This document shows, in pieces, positions 34,349-42,146 of a stretch of 64,000 nucleotides of DNA. Within the stretch, counting starts at the first letter, position 1. Each line of letters starts with the position of its first letter. A program made the position numbers and the translations under genes. The stretch covers positions 1-64,000 of the forward strand of contig DAOUCA010000157.1 of NCBI GenBank assembly GCA_034432375.1, written 5' to 3'. The stretch is from JAHBVH01 sp034432375. Its GTDB lineage: Bacteria > Chloroflexota > Anaerolineae > Caldilineales > Caldilineaceae. The notes under the pieces are model-generated. The model was not told the DNA's origin and ran no database searches. It saw only the letters and a program-made list of their open reading frames with translations.

Positions 34349-35136
34349 GCAAACTCAATGAGGTTGACCTAACGTTGGCTTTACCGGACAAAGCCTACAA
34401 AAAAGTCATTAAGGCGCAAATGGCACGGCTGCTCGAACTAGAGCAGATCATCTATCAACGCGGTGTGCCGGTTATTCTACTCTTTGAAGGGTGGGATGCC
34501 GCCGGCAAAGGGACTACGATTCGCCGCGTCACCGAGAAACTCGATGCCCGCGGCTTTAAAGTCTTACCCACCCAAGCGCCGCGTACCCATGAAAAACAGC
34601 GTCCCTGGCTTTGGCGCTTTTGGATGAATATCCCACGCCACGGCCAGATCGCGATCTTCGACCGCAGTTGGTATGGCCGGGTGCTAATTGAACGCGTTGA
34701 AGGCTTGACACCGATTCCGGAATGGATTCGATCTTATGAAGCGATCAATGCCTTTGAGCGCACCTTGGCCGCGGATGGCACAATCTTTGTCAAATGTTGG
34801 CTGCACATCAGCAAGGCTGAGCAGCTTCGCCGCTTCTTGCTATTGACCCACAAGCCAGAAACCGCATGGCAGGTGACGGCGGAAGATTGGGAGCACCATC
34901 GCAAGTATGATGAATACCTGGCTGCGGTGGAAGATATGTTGGAAAACACCGACACGCCGGTTGCGCCCTGGAGTGTGATCCCGGCCACCGACCCCAACTA
35001 TCGCACCTTTGCCGTCTTTCGCACGCTCATTGCGCAGTTGGAACAAGCGCTGGGTGAAGAGATCAGTGAATGGTCCAAAGCAGAGAAGCGGATCGATCAG
35101 TTGGAAGGTACCCGTACGGAGGTTGCCGATGCTTGA
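34345..35136 (+). CDS. Polyphosphate kinase 2 (PPK2) family protein, first copy
   Basis: 263 residues from a GTG start. PPK2 motifs: Walker A-like GWDAAGKGTTIRR, the lid region RTHEKQRPWLWRFW, and Walker B FDRSWYGRVLIERVEG. PPK2 transfers phosphate between polyphosphate and nucleotides. This copy is of the shorter form and tandem with a second homologue, overlapping it by eight bases. The third relevant enzyme, a VTC-type polymerase, is encoded 6 kb away. Confidence 0.9.
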   Translation: MSKLNEVDLTLALPDKAYKKVIKAQMARLLELEQIIYQRGVPVILLFEGWDAAGKGTTIRRVTEKLDARGFKVLPTQAPRTHEKQRPWLWRFWMNIPRHGQIAIFDRSWYGRVLIERVEGLTPIPEWIRSYEAINAFERTLAADGTIFVKCWLHISKAEQLRRFLLLTHKPETAWQVTAEDWEHHRKYDEYLAAVEDMLENTDTPVAPWSVIPATDPNYRTFAVFRTLIAQLEQALGEEISEWSKAEKRIDQLEGTRTEVADA

Positions 35137-35992
35137 GATGATCGATCTGACCCAAGAACTCGACAAAGCCACCTACAAAGCGCAGCTAGCGCAATACCAG
35201 ACGCAGTTACGCATCCTCGGCTACTATCTCCATCAGCAGCAGCGCCCGGCCGTGCTCGTCTTTGAAGGGTGGGATGCTGGTGGTAAGGGCGGCGCGATCA
35301 AACGGCTCACGGAACGCATGGATCCGCGCGGCTATATTGTCTATCCGATTGCTGCGCCGAAAGGGGACGATGCCGAGAAGCATTACCTCTGGCGCTTCTG
35401 GCGGCGGCTACCAGCACAGGGCACCATGGCGATCTTTGATCGCAGTTGGTATGGCCGTGTGATGGTCGAGCGGATTGAGGGCTTTGCAGAGGAAGAGGTG
35501 TGGCAACGCGCCTATGACGAAATTCGTGATTTTGAGCAACAATTAGTCGATTTTGGCACGATTGTGATGAAGTTTTGGATGCATATCAGCAAGGAAGAGC
35601 AGCTACATCGTTTTGAGCGCCGCGAAGAACGGCCGCACAAAGCGTGGAAGTTAACCGATGAAGATTGGCGTAACCGCGAAAAATGGGATCGCTATGAACA
35701 AGCAGTCGAAGACATGTTGATCAAGACGACCACCGTGCAGGCCCCGTGGACGATTATTGCCGCCAACGACAAGCACTTTGCGCGCGTGCAGGTTTTGCAG
35801 ACGGTGGCAGAGCGGTTGAGCAGCGAGTTGGGCATTGATGCATCGCCGGAGCATCTGCATGAGCTACCACCCGTAGCCGCTGTTGTCCCCGTGCCGGAGT
35901 GGGCGAAGGCCGAAGCCGAAGCGCTAGGACTAGGACTTGACGGCACACTTCAGAGACCAGAAACAGACGTAGATAGCAAGAAGAAAAAGTAG
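35129..35992 (+). CDS. Polyphosphate kinase 2 (PPK2) family protein, second copy
   Basis: 287 residues from the ATG at 35129 (the longer frame from 35009 is inside the first copy). Motifs GWDAGGKGGAIKR, HYLWRFWRRLPAQG, and FDRSWYGRVMVERIEG are intact; the sequence differs enough from the first copy to suggest an old duplication with specialised roles, perhaps a heteromeric enzyme or different nucleotide use. The C-terminus is extended by ~40 residues and ends in KKKK. Confidence 0.9.
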   Translation: MLEMIDLTQELDKATYKAQLAQYQTQLRILGYYLHQQQRPAVLVFEGWDAGGKGGAIKRLTERMDPRGYIVYPIAAPKGDDAEKHYLWRFWRRLPAQGTMAIFDRSWYGRVMVERIEGFAEEEVWQRAYDEIRDFEQQLVDFGTIVMKFWMHISKEEQLHRFERREERPHKAWKLTDEDWRNREKWDRYEQAVEDMLIKTTTVQAPWTIIAANDKHFARVQVLQTVAERLSSELGIDASPEHLHELPPVAAVVPVPEWAKAEAEALGLGLDGTLQRPETDVDSKKKK

Positions 35993-36005
35993 AGGAAGTA
36001 GACCC

Positions 36006-36992
36006 ATGGCGGTAAGTAGTGAAATACGCAGAGAATCGGCCCCAAGGCGGGTAGCAAAAGGCGGCGGCATCGGACGTTGGTTCGGCGGCTCACGTAGCCT
36101 ACAGACCAATCTAGCACTGACTACAATGGCGCTACCCGGCATCATTCTCCTCTTTGTCTTTGCCTATCTGCCGATGGCCGGGTTGGTAATTGCCTTTAAA
36201 GATTACCGATTTGCCGAAGGGCTTTGGGGCAGCGCGTGGGTGGGCTTTGAAAATTTTCGTTTCCTCTTTGGCACCGACCAAGCTTGGCGTATCACCCGCA
36301 ACACGCTATTGATGAACAGTATTTTCATCACGACTAGCACGGTTGCCTCGTTGGGCGTCGCCATGCTGATGAATGAGATCTATACCAGCCGCATGAGCAA
36401 GTTCTACCAGACGATGCTCTTTTTCCCCTACTTCATCTCGTGGATCATTGTCAGCTATTTTGTCTATGGCTTTCTCAACGGCGACACCGGCATTGCCAAC
36501 AAAACTTTGACCGCCTTGGGGGCCGAACCAGTCTCTTGGTATCGTGCGCCCGAGTATTGGCCGGCTATTTTGACCGTCGCCCATCTCTGGAATGGGGTCG
36601 GCTTTGGCAGTATCGTCTATCTGGCGGGCATCCTCGGCATTGATACCCAACTGTTCGAGGCGGCCAAAATTGATGGTGCCAACAAGTGGCAGCAGATCCG
36701 CTACATTATGTTGCCAATGTTGCTACCACTGATTATCATCCTGGTGCTGCTCTCGATTGGCCGCATTTTTAACGCCGACTTTGGCCTCTTCTTCTTTGTC
36801 CCGCGCGACACGCCCATGCTCTACAGCACCACCGATGTAATCGACACCTTTGTCTATCGTTCGCTGGTGGAACTGGGCAACATCAGTATGGCCGCGGCCG
36901 CCGGCTTTTACCAATCCGTGGTCGGCTTTTTGATGGTCGTCGTGGCGAATTGGATCGTGCGGCGGGTCAATACAGATTATTCGCTCTTTTAA
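36006..36992 (+). CDS. Sugar ABC transporter permease (LplB type)
   Basis: 328 residues with six predicted transmembrane helices. The EAA loop that contacts the ATPase is EAAKIDGANKWQQIRYIMLP. The pattern FKDYRFAEGLWGSAWVGFENF and the ending VNTDYSLF are typical of LplB-type permeases working with YtcP-type partners and large LipO-type binding lipoproteins. No ATPase gene is nearby, so a shared MsmK-like ATPase elsewhere is expected. Its partner permease follows only after a toxin-antitoxin pair. Confidence 0.9.
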   Translation: MAVSSEIRRESAPRRVAKGGGIGRWFGGSRSLQTNLALTTMALPGIILLFVFAYLPMAGLVIAFKDYRFAEGLWGSAWVGFENFRFLFGTDQAWRITRNTLLMNSIFITTSTVASLGVAMLMNEIYTSRMSKFYQTMLFFPYFISWIIVSYFVYGFLNGDTGIANKTLTALGAEPVSWYRAPEYWPAILTVAHLWNGVGFGSIVYLAGILGIDTQLFEAAKIDGANKWQQIRYIMLPMLLPLIIILVLLSIGRIFNADFGLFFFVPRDTPMLYSTTDVIDTFVYRSLVELGNISMAAAAGFYQSVVGFLMVVVANWIVRRVNTDYSLF

Positions 36993-37150
36993 CGTGATGT
37001 GTGTTGCGTAGCTTACGTGAGTTCAGCAAACGTTCCGTATGTTTGTTGAGTACTTTATCACAATTTGTCTACTCTGCTATATCCGATTTAGAATTAGCAA
37101 AGAATTGTACAAAGAATCGCTAAACTGTTTCTGGGAGACGGAGAACGATC

Positions 37151-37462
37151 GTGATAGAAAAAATTCGCACTGCATCTGTTTCTAATTTTCGGAATAATTA
37201 CAAAGAAGTCTTACACCAGGTTGAAGGGGGACCGGTATTACTCTTGCAAAGCAGCCAAGTTGCGGCAGTCCTACTTGCACCGGAGGAATGGAATCATATC
37301 GCGGCACGTCTCAAAAAGCTTCAGGATTTAGAACTGCTGCTGGAAGCAAAAGCACGGAATGCTGAGATGGACAGTGATCCATCTACAATCGTTACGCACG
37401 AAGAATTAAAACAAAAGCTAGCTGAGAAAGTGCGTAAACTCCGTGTGGACACTACTTTATAA
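37151..37462 (+). CDS. Antitoxin of Phd/YefM type
   Basis: 103 residues; N-terminal IRTASVSNFRNNYKEVLHQV followed by PVLLLQSSQVAAVLLAPEEW is the Phd/YefM DNA-binding fold. The Lys/Glu-rich C-terminal part (EELKQKLAEKVRKLR) would cover the toxin. GGGAGACGG lies upstream. It overlaps the toxin gene by 20 bases, and represses its own promoter in known systems. The pair is inserted between the two permease genes. Confidence 0.87.
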   Translation: MIEKIRTASVSNFRNNYKEVLHQVEGGPVLLLQSSQVAAVLLAPEEWNHIAARLKKLQDLELLLEAKARNAEMDSDPSTIVTHEELKQKLAEKVRKLRVDTTL

Positions 37463-37685
37463 CCGAGAAGCGAGTAACTATGCACTCGATTCTTATCCGT
37501 ATAATGAAGATGTATTAGTCGCGATTGAGCTTCTCTCCACATCTCAAAATGGATTACCGACTAAAAACTACCAAGAGTTGGACGCTGAGTACTATCGCTG
37601 GAATGTTGCTCAACACACAGTTCTATTTCATAGAATCCCCAATAAGCTAGAAATCAGAATCCTCCTGATCAAGCCAGAGTCGTAG
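37443..37685 (+). CDS. Toxin-like partner of the Phd/YefM antitoxin (RelE/ParE-like)
   Basis: 80 residues from a GTG start at 37443, reading MWTLLYNREASNYALDSYPY, then EYYRWNVAQHTVLFHRIPNK and RILLIKPES. Size, position behind a Phd-type antitoxin, overlap, and the beta-rich end resemble RelE/ParE toxins, but I cannot place it in a subfamily. Targets in the family are the ribosome-bound mRNA or DNA gyrase. Confidence 0.72.
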   Translation: MWTLLYNREASNYALDSYPYNEDVLVAIELLSTSQNGLPTKNYQELDAEYYRWNVAQHTVLFHRIPNKLEIRILLIKPES

Positions 37686-37705
37686 AAGATAAGAAAGAAA
37701 ACGCT

Positions 37706-38614
37706 TTGACTATCAACCAAACAGTTGCGCCAACCATCCCTATCAACCACCGCAAGCCCTTCAACTGGGGGAAATTGGCGGTTCATCTCATCCTGGCGAT
37801 CACGGGGTTAGCCTGTGTAATCCCAATGATCCTCGTCATTTCGATCTCCCTCTCGGATGACAAGCAATTGGCCTTGCAGGGCTATAGCTTGCTGCCGGTT
37901 GGCTTTAGTACCTTTGCTTACGAGTATATTCTGCAGCAACCGGGACAGATCATTCAAGCCTATGGCGTGACAATTTTTATAACGGTTGTGGGCACGGGTG
38001 TAGGGCTGTTGCTCTGCTCAATGCTCGGCTATGCTCTCTCGCGCCAGGATTACCTGCTGCGTGGGCCACTCTCCTTTTATGTCTTCTTTACGCTGCTCTT
38101 TAATGGGGGCATGGTTCCCTTCTATATTCTGGTCACCCGCTACCTCGGCCTCAAAGATAATATCTTTGTCCTGATCCTCCCCTATCTCGTAACGGCGTGG
38201 TATGTATTGATCCTACGCACCTCCTTTGCCCAATTACCCACCGAGTTGTTGGACGCCGCCCGCATTGACGGGGCGGGCGAATGGCGCATTTTCTTCCAAA
38301 TCGTACTGCCCCTCTCTAAGCCGGTATTGGCAACGATTGGGCTCTTTTTCATCCTGCGCTTCTGGAATGATTGGTTCCTGGCGCTACTCTTTATCAACAA
38401 AGCCGCGTACTATCCACTCCAATATCTGCTCTACGTACTGATGGCCAACATCAACTTTCTCGCCTCGAATCCACAGACGACCGGCATTGCAATTCCGGTA
38501 CAGTCCGCGCGCATGGCAATGGCGGTGCTCGCCTTTGGGCCAGCGTTGTTTAGCTTTTTGCTACTGCAGAAATACTTTGTGCGCGGGATTACGATTGGTG
38601 GCCTGAAGGGGTAG
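37706..38614 (+). CDS. Sugar ABC transporter permease (YtcP type)
   Basis: 302 residues from a TTG start. Six membrane helices and the EAA-like loop DAARIDGAGEWRIFFQIVLP; segments LTFNGGMVPFYILVTRYLG-like (LLFNGGMVPFYIL) and the end FVRGITIGGLKG are typical of YtcP. Partner of the LplB-type permease upstream and the binding protein downstream. Start only 20 bases after the toxin stop, so it is probably co-transcribed with the toxin-antitoxin genes. Confidence 0.9.
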   Translation: MTINQTVAPTIPINHRKPFNWGKLAVHLILAITGLACVIPMILVISISLSDDKQLALQGYSLLPVGFSTFAYEYILQQPGQIIQAYGVTIFITVVGTGVGLLLCSMLGYALSRQDYLLRGPLSFYVFFTLLFNGGMVPFYILVTRYLGLKDNIFVLILPYLVTAWYVLILRTSFAQLPTELLDAARIDGAGEWRIFFQIVLPLSKPVLATIGLFFILRFWNDWFLALLFINKAAYYPLQYLLYVLMANINFLASNPQTTGIAIPVQSARMAMAVLAFGPALFSFLLLQKYFVRGITIGGLKG

Positions 38615-38818
38615 GCAGAGATATACGCGAGAGAAAAAGTGCTGTTGCAGCAGACGGAGCTCTCGTTTATACTGGTTGTAGACAGTTCATCAGCACAGGA
38701 CTTGTCTCCACAATCTCAAAACAGATAAGATCACCTATTGGTTTTTAACCATTAGATCGATGCATTGATCTAGTTATCTCGATCTGGAAAAAATCTAGTC
38801 AAGCAAGGAGAATTCCCA

Positions 38819-40351
38819 ATGAGAAGACCGCTCTACCGTATTGTTAGCCTGCTTGTGGCCGGGGCGCTATTGGTGCTTACAGCCTGCGCGCCAACCGGCG
38901 CGCCAAGTGCGCCCGCCGCCGACAGTGGCGAAGCCGCCGCTGAGTATGTCCCCGTTACCTACACCTACGCCAGCCGTGGCATCCCCACCGATCTGGAAGC
39001 TGTGCAGAATGCCCTCAACGAAATCCTGCACGAAAAGATTGGCGTCGATCTGACGCTGGAGCCAATTGACTTTGGAGCGTATAACGACAAGATGCAGTTG
39101 CGTCTAGCCGCCGGCGAAGCCTGTGATATCATCTTCACCGCCCCTTGGATCAACAGCTACACCAACAATGTTGCCAATGGTGTCTTGGCTGAGTTAGACG
39201 ATCTGTTGCCAACTGAAGCGCCAGGGCTGTGGGCGAGCATGCCAGAGACAACTTGGGACGCCGCCCGCATCAAGGGCAAGATTTACGGCGTGATCAACCA
39301 GCAGATCTTTCCCAAACCGTGGGGCGTTCACGTGCGAACGGATCTAATGGACAAGTATAATTTTAGCCTGGATACGGTCAACAAGTGGGAAGACATGGAA
39401 CCGTTCCTAGAAGCGGTCAAAGCCGGCGAAGGCATTACACCCATTGTCTCACAAGATCAGGGCGACACCATGTGGCGCGCCACCTATTACGGCATTGATC
39501 CGCTTGACGATGGCATTGGGTTTATTGGCGTCCGTGCTGACGATGAATCGCTGACTGTGCTTAATGTGTTGGAGACCGATGAGTATCGCGAAGCAGTTAA
39601 TCTGACCAAGAAGTGGGTCGACGCGGGCTACTTCTCCAGCAACCCACCGGCGGCGGATGAAGCCCGTGCCAACTTCCGTGCTGGCCTCTACGCCATGGGG
39701 TACCACGTTGAAAAACCGGGCAATGACATTGAAATGGAAACGGCTACTGGGTGGCAGTTCACGATCAAAAATTTAACTGACCCGCTGATCCTTGATACCG
39801 CCGGTGCGACCGCAACCCTCAACGCGATCTGCAAAAGTTCGCAACATCCGGTCGAAGCCATGCGTGTCCTGGAGTTGCTCAACACCGATCCCGTTGTCTA
39901 CAACCTGCTCTCACGCGGCATTGAAGGTGCCCATTGGGTGTGGGTCGACGAGACCAAAGGGATCATTGGCTACCCTGAAGGGATGACCGCCGAGACGAGC
40001 ACCTATGACCCAAATACGGATTGGGAGTTCGGCAACCAATTCAACGCCTACTACCGCGATCCGCGCCAGGTTGGGGCATGGGAAGCGACCAAGGAGATGA
40101 ACGACACCGCCTTCCCGTCGGCGGCGCTCGGCTTCGTCGTCGATCGCACCCCGATCCAGACCGAAGTCGCCCAGGTAACAGCGATCCTCAAAGAGAAGGG
40201 GACACCCATCTCCAACGGCTTTACGGCCTATGATGACGCAATGCCCGCGCTACTTGATGAGATCAACGCCGCCGGGGCACAGAAGATCATCGACGAAGTC
40301 CAACGGCAACTCAACGAGTGGGCTGCCGCCAAAGCTGGAAAGACAAAGTAG
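38819..40351 (+). CDS. Extracellular solute-binding lipoprotein (LipO-type) of the sugar ABC transporter
   Basis: 510 residues with a lipoprotein signal (MRRPLYRIVSLLVAGALLVL, lipobox LTAC), then an Ala/Pro/Ser-rich linker and a large binding domain beginning VTYTYASRGIPTDLEAVQ. CAAGGAG precedes the ATG. It captures the substrate outside and delivers it to the permeases encoded upstream. The ligand is unknown; relatives bind complex oligosaccharides. It contains DUF3502-like C-terminal features (NDTAFPSAALGFVVDRTPI). Confidence 0.88.
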   Translation: MRRPLYRIVSLLVAGALLVLTACAPTGAPSAPAADSGEAAAEYVPVTYTYASRGIPTDLEAVQNALNEILHEKIGVDLTLEPIDFGAYNDKMQLRLAAGEACDIIFTAPWINSYTNNVANGVLAELDDLLPTEAPGLWASMPETTWDAARIKGKIYGVINQQIFPKPWGVHVRTDLMDKYNFSLDTVNKWEDMEPFLEAVKAGEGITPIVSQDQGDTMWRATYYGIDPLDDGIGFIGVRADDESLTVLNVLETDEYREAVNLTKKWVDAGYFSSNPPAADEARANFRAGLYAMGYHVEKPGNDIEMETATGWQFTIKNLTDPLILDTAGATATLNAICKSSQHPVEAMRVLELLNTDPVVYNLLSRGIEGAHWVWVDETKGIIGYPEGMTAETSTYDPNTDWEFGNQFNAYYRDPRQVGAWEATKEMNDTAFPSAALGFVVDRTPIQTEVAQVTAILKEKGTPISNGFTAYDDAMPALLDEINAAGAQKIIDEVQRQLNEWAAAKAGKTK

Positions 40352-40364
40352 GGTATTGGTGGGA

Positions 40365-40500
40365 CGGTAAATCAGTAGAGCGGTAAATCAGTAGAGCAGG
40401 TATCACCCCTCATTCTACTGATTTACCGATTTCCTGCTCTACCGTTCCACTGCTCTACAGATCTACTGTCCTACCGATTTACTGTCCTACCGATTTACCC
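40365..40500. repeat. Gene-end hairpin made of iterated GTAAATCAGTAGAGC words
   Basis: The left half has GGTAAATCAGTAGAGC twice. The right half has their complement and several variants (CTACTGATTTACCG, CTGTCCTACCGATTTA twice). It lies between the convergent binding-protein and DUF4956 genes, so it may serve as a bidirectional terminator. No T-run. Confidence 0.6.
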
Positions 40501-40508
40501 CTCTACCC

Positions 40509-41207
40509 TCACAAATCAATCTCCTGTGCCCCTGTCACCAACATCACCTTGTTGTTATTATTCACCCCGCTGAGCGCTGTCAGAAATGCCTGCGCCTCAG
40601 ACGGGCGTTTCAACTCCACGCTGTAGACCAACTCGGACAATGTACCCGCCTGTACCGTCTCCACGGCGATCAAATCGGACCGCGACAGATAGCGATTGAA
40701 TGGTTCTAAGAAGACCCGATCGGGTGTCATATCGGCAGGCAGACGTACTTTGAGGATCTGCTGCTGTATCGGCTGCGCAAAGAGATTAAAGCGCGCCATT
40801 GCCCAGACAAAAAAGCTGATAGTCACCGTTGCCAGAATCGCCAGAAGGTAAAAGCGCGTACCACAAGCCATCCCAATGGCCATGGCAAAAAAGATAAAGC
40901 CGACATCACGCGTATCTTTGATCGCATTGCGAAAGCGCACCACCGACAGCGCACCCACCAGCGTAAACGCGCGTGCAATATTAGAGCCAATGATCAACAT
41001 GATGAGCCCGACCACTGTCGCCATTAAGACCAATGTCTGCACAAAGGATTGGGTGTAGGAGGTTCCGCGGTAGGTGGCACGGTAGACATAGCCGATCCCC
41101 ACGGCCAGCACAAAACTGAGCACCAGCGTGAGCATGACATCCTGAATGGTAAAGACCTGTGTGCTCTGGAAGGTCGTCAATTCATTGAGAAATTGCTGGA
41201 AATTCAT
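40509..41207 (-). CDS. DUF4956 membrane protein
   Basis: 232 residues with four to five hydrophobic helices near the N-terminus, including the highly conserved ARAFTLVGALSVVRFRNAIK and DVGFIFFAMAIGMACGT, then a soluble C-terminal domain. The DUF4956 family commonly sits with a VTC polymerase domain and CotH kinase genes, as here. Function unknown; a role in assembling or transporting polyphosphate is a guess. Confidence 0.88.
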   Translation of the reverse strand: MNFQQFLNELTTFQSTQVFTIQDVMLTLVLSFVLAVGIGYVYRATYRGTSYTQSFVQTLVLMATVVGLIMLIIGSNIARAFTLVGALSVVRFRNAIKDTRDVGFIFFAMAIGMACGTRFYLLAILATVTISFFVWAMARFNLFAQPIQQQILKVRLPADMTPDRVFLEPFNRYLSRSDLIAVETVQAGTLSELVYSVELKRPSEAQAFLTALSGVNNNNKVMLVTGAQEIDL

Positions 41208-41268
41208 GGAAATTAGATTTCTAGTGTAAATGGAGAAGTTGCTGCCTGAATTTGGTCGTCAAACTACA

Positions 41269-42057
41269 TCAGCCCAACAGCACATGTTGACGCTGCCGGA
41301 TTGCCACGCAGCGTTCCAGCGATGCACAATATTTGCTAACACGCCGTGGTGTACACCCGTGACGGCTCAAGAGTTCACCCAGCCAGAAAGGCATAGTCTG
41401 GTTCACCTTAATCTCCAGAATGGCCCAACCCGGCGGCAGCAAGGTATGGATCGACCCTTGATCGGCACTCAGAAAGGAAAGGTTATCGATGCGGCAGCGC
41501 ACATTGGTATCAAAGGTAATGCGCAGATCGGGATAATAGGCGTGGCCGCCCCAAGCCGCCCGCTGATAGCTTATCACACAGGTGGGTTGCAGGCGCAATG
41601 CGGCAAAGAGATAATGCAGTTCATCAATGGTCCGTTGCTCATCAGTAGGTGGCGTTTGGGCAGGTGGCGTTTGGGCAAGTGATGAGGCGGACTCAACTGC
41701 ATACGTTTCAAAATCGACCGCATCGGCATAGGACAAGCGCAAGCGCCGTTTGGCCATGCGAACCCCCACACGTTCTTTAATCTCCAAATAGGCAGGGGTC
41801 GCGGGGAGCATAGGTTGGTCGCCATAGACACGCGCACGCACCTTGCGCCGGAAGCTGTACCCGTTGACCTTGTCCCAATACGCTTTATGATCCGGCGTAT
41901 CATAATAGAGGCTTGTCACCAGATAGCGACCGGCAGCATCGCCATAGGCATCGGGTTGCAAATGGGGGCGCAGCTCTTCCAGCAGCGCGACCTGTTGGCT
42001 GTGCGTCACGAGGAATTTCACCTCGTGACGGAGTTGGCTTTTGGGTCGGCTCTCCAT
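41269..42057 (-). CDS. Polyphosphate polymerase VTC-domain protein
   Basis: 262 residues from the ATG at 42057, preceded by AAGGA at ~10 bases. Longer in-frame starts (42153, 42171, 42219) would add VKADHS repeats and overlap the upstream gene. VTC/CYTH-type triphosphate tunnel residues include LRHEVKFLV, VTSLYYDTPDHKAYW, RRKVRARVYG, YLEIKERV, and KRRLRLSYA. VTC domains make polyphosphate from ATP. In yeast the domain belongs to Vtc4; bacterial single-domain forms accompany CotH and DUF4956. Confidence 0.85.
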   Translation of the reverse strand: MESRPKSQLRHEVKFLVTHSQQVALLEELRPHLQPDAYGDAAGRYLVTSLYYDTPDHKAYWDKVNGYSFRRKVRARVYGDQPMLPATPAYLEIKERVGVRMAKRRLRLSYADAVDFETYAVESASSLAQTPPAQTPPTDEQRTIDELHYLFAALRLQPTCVISYQRAAWGGHAYYPDLRITFDTNVRCRIDNLSFLSADQGSIHTLLPPGWAILEIKVNQTMPFWLGELLSRHGCTPRRVSKYCASLERCVAIRQRQHVLLG

Positions 42058-42065
42058 CTTACGAT

Positions 42066-42146
42066 CTTCCTTCACGCTATGGTCTGCCTTCACGCTGTGG
42101 TCTGCCTTCACGCTGTGGTCTGCCTTCACGCTATGGTCTGCCTTCA
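42066..42146. repeat. 18-bp minisatellite (four-plus units) at the CotH/VTC junction
   Basis: On the + strand, units of CCTTCACGCTATGGTCTG or CCTTCACGCTGTGGTCTG are repeated head to tail four times with partial copies at both ends. The period of six codons keeps all frames open. In the VTC frame each unit encodes VKADHS. In the CotH frame the unit with CTATGG gives the TAG stop codon, and units with CTGTGG would read through. Confidence 0.9.
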
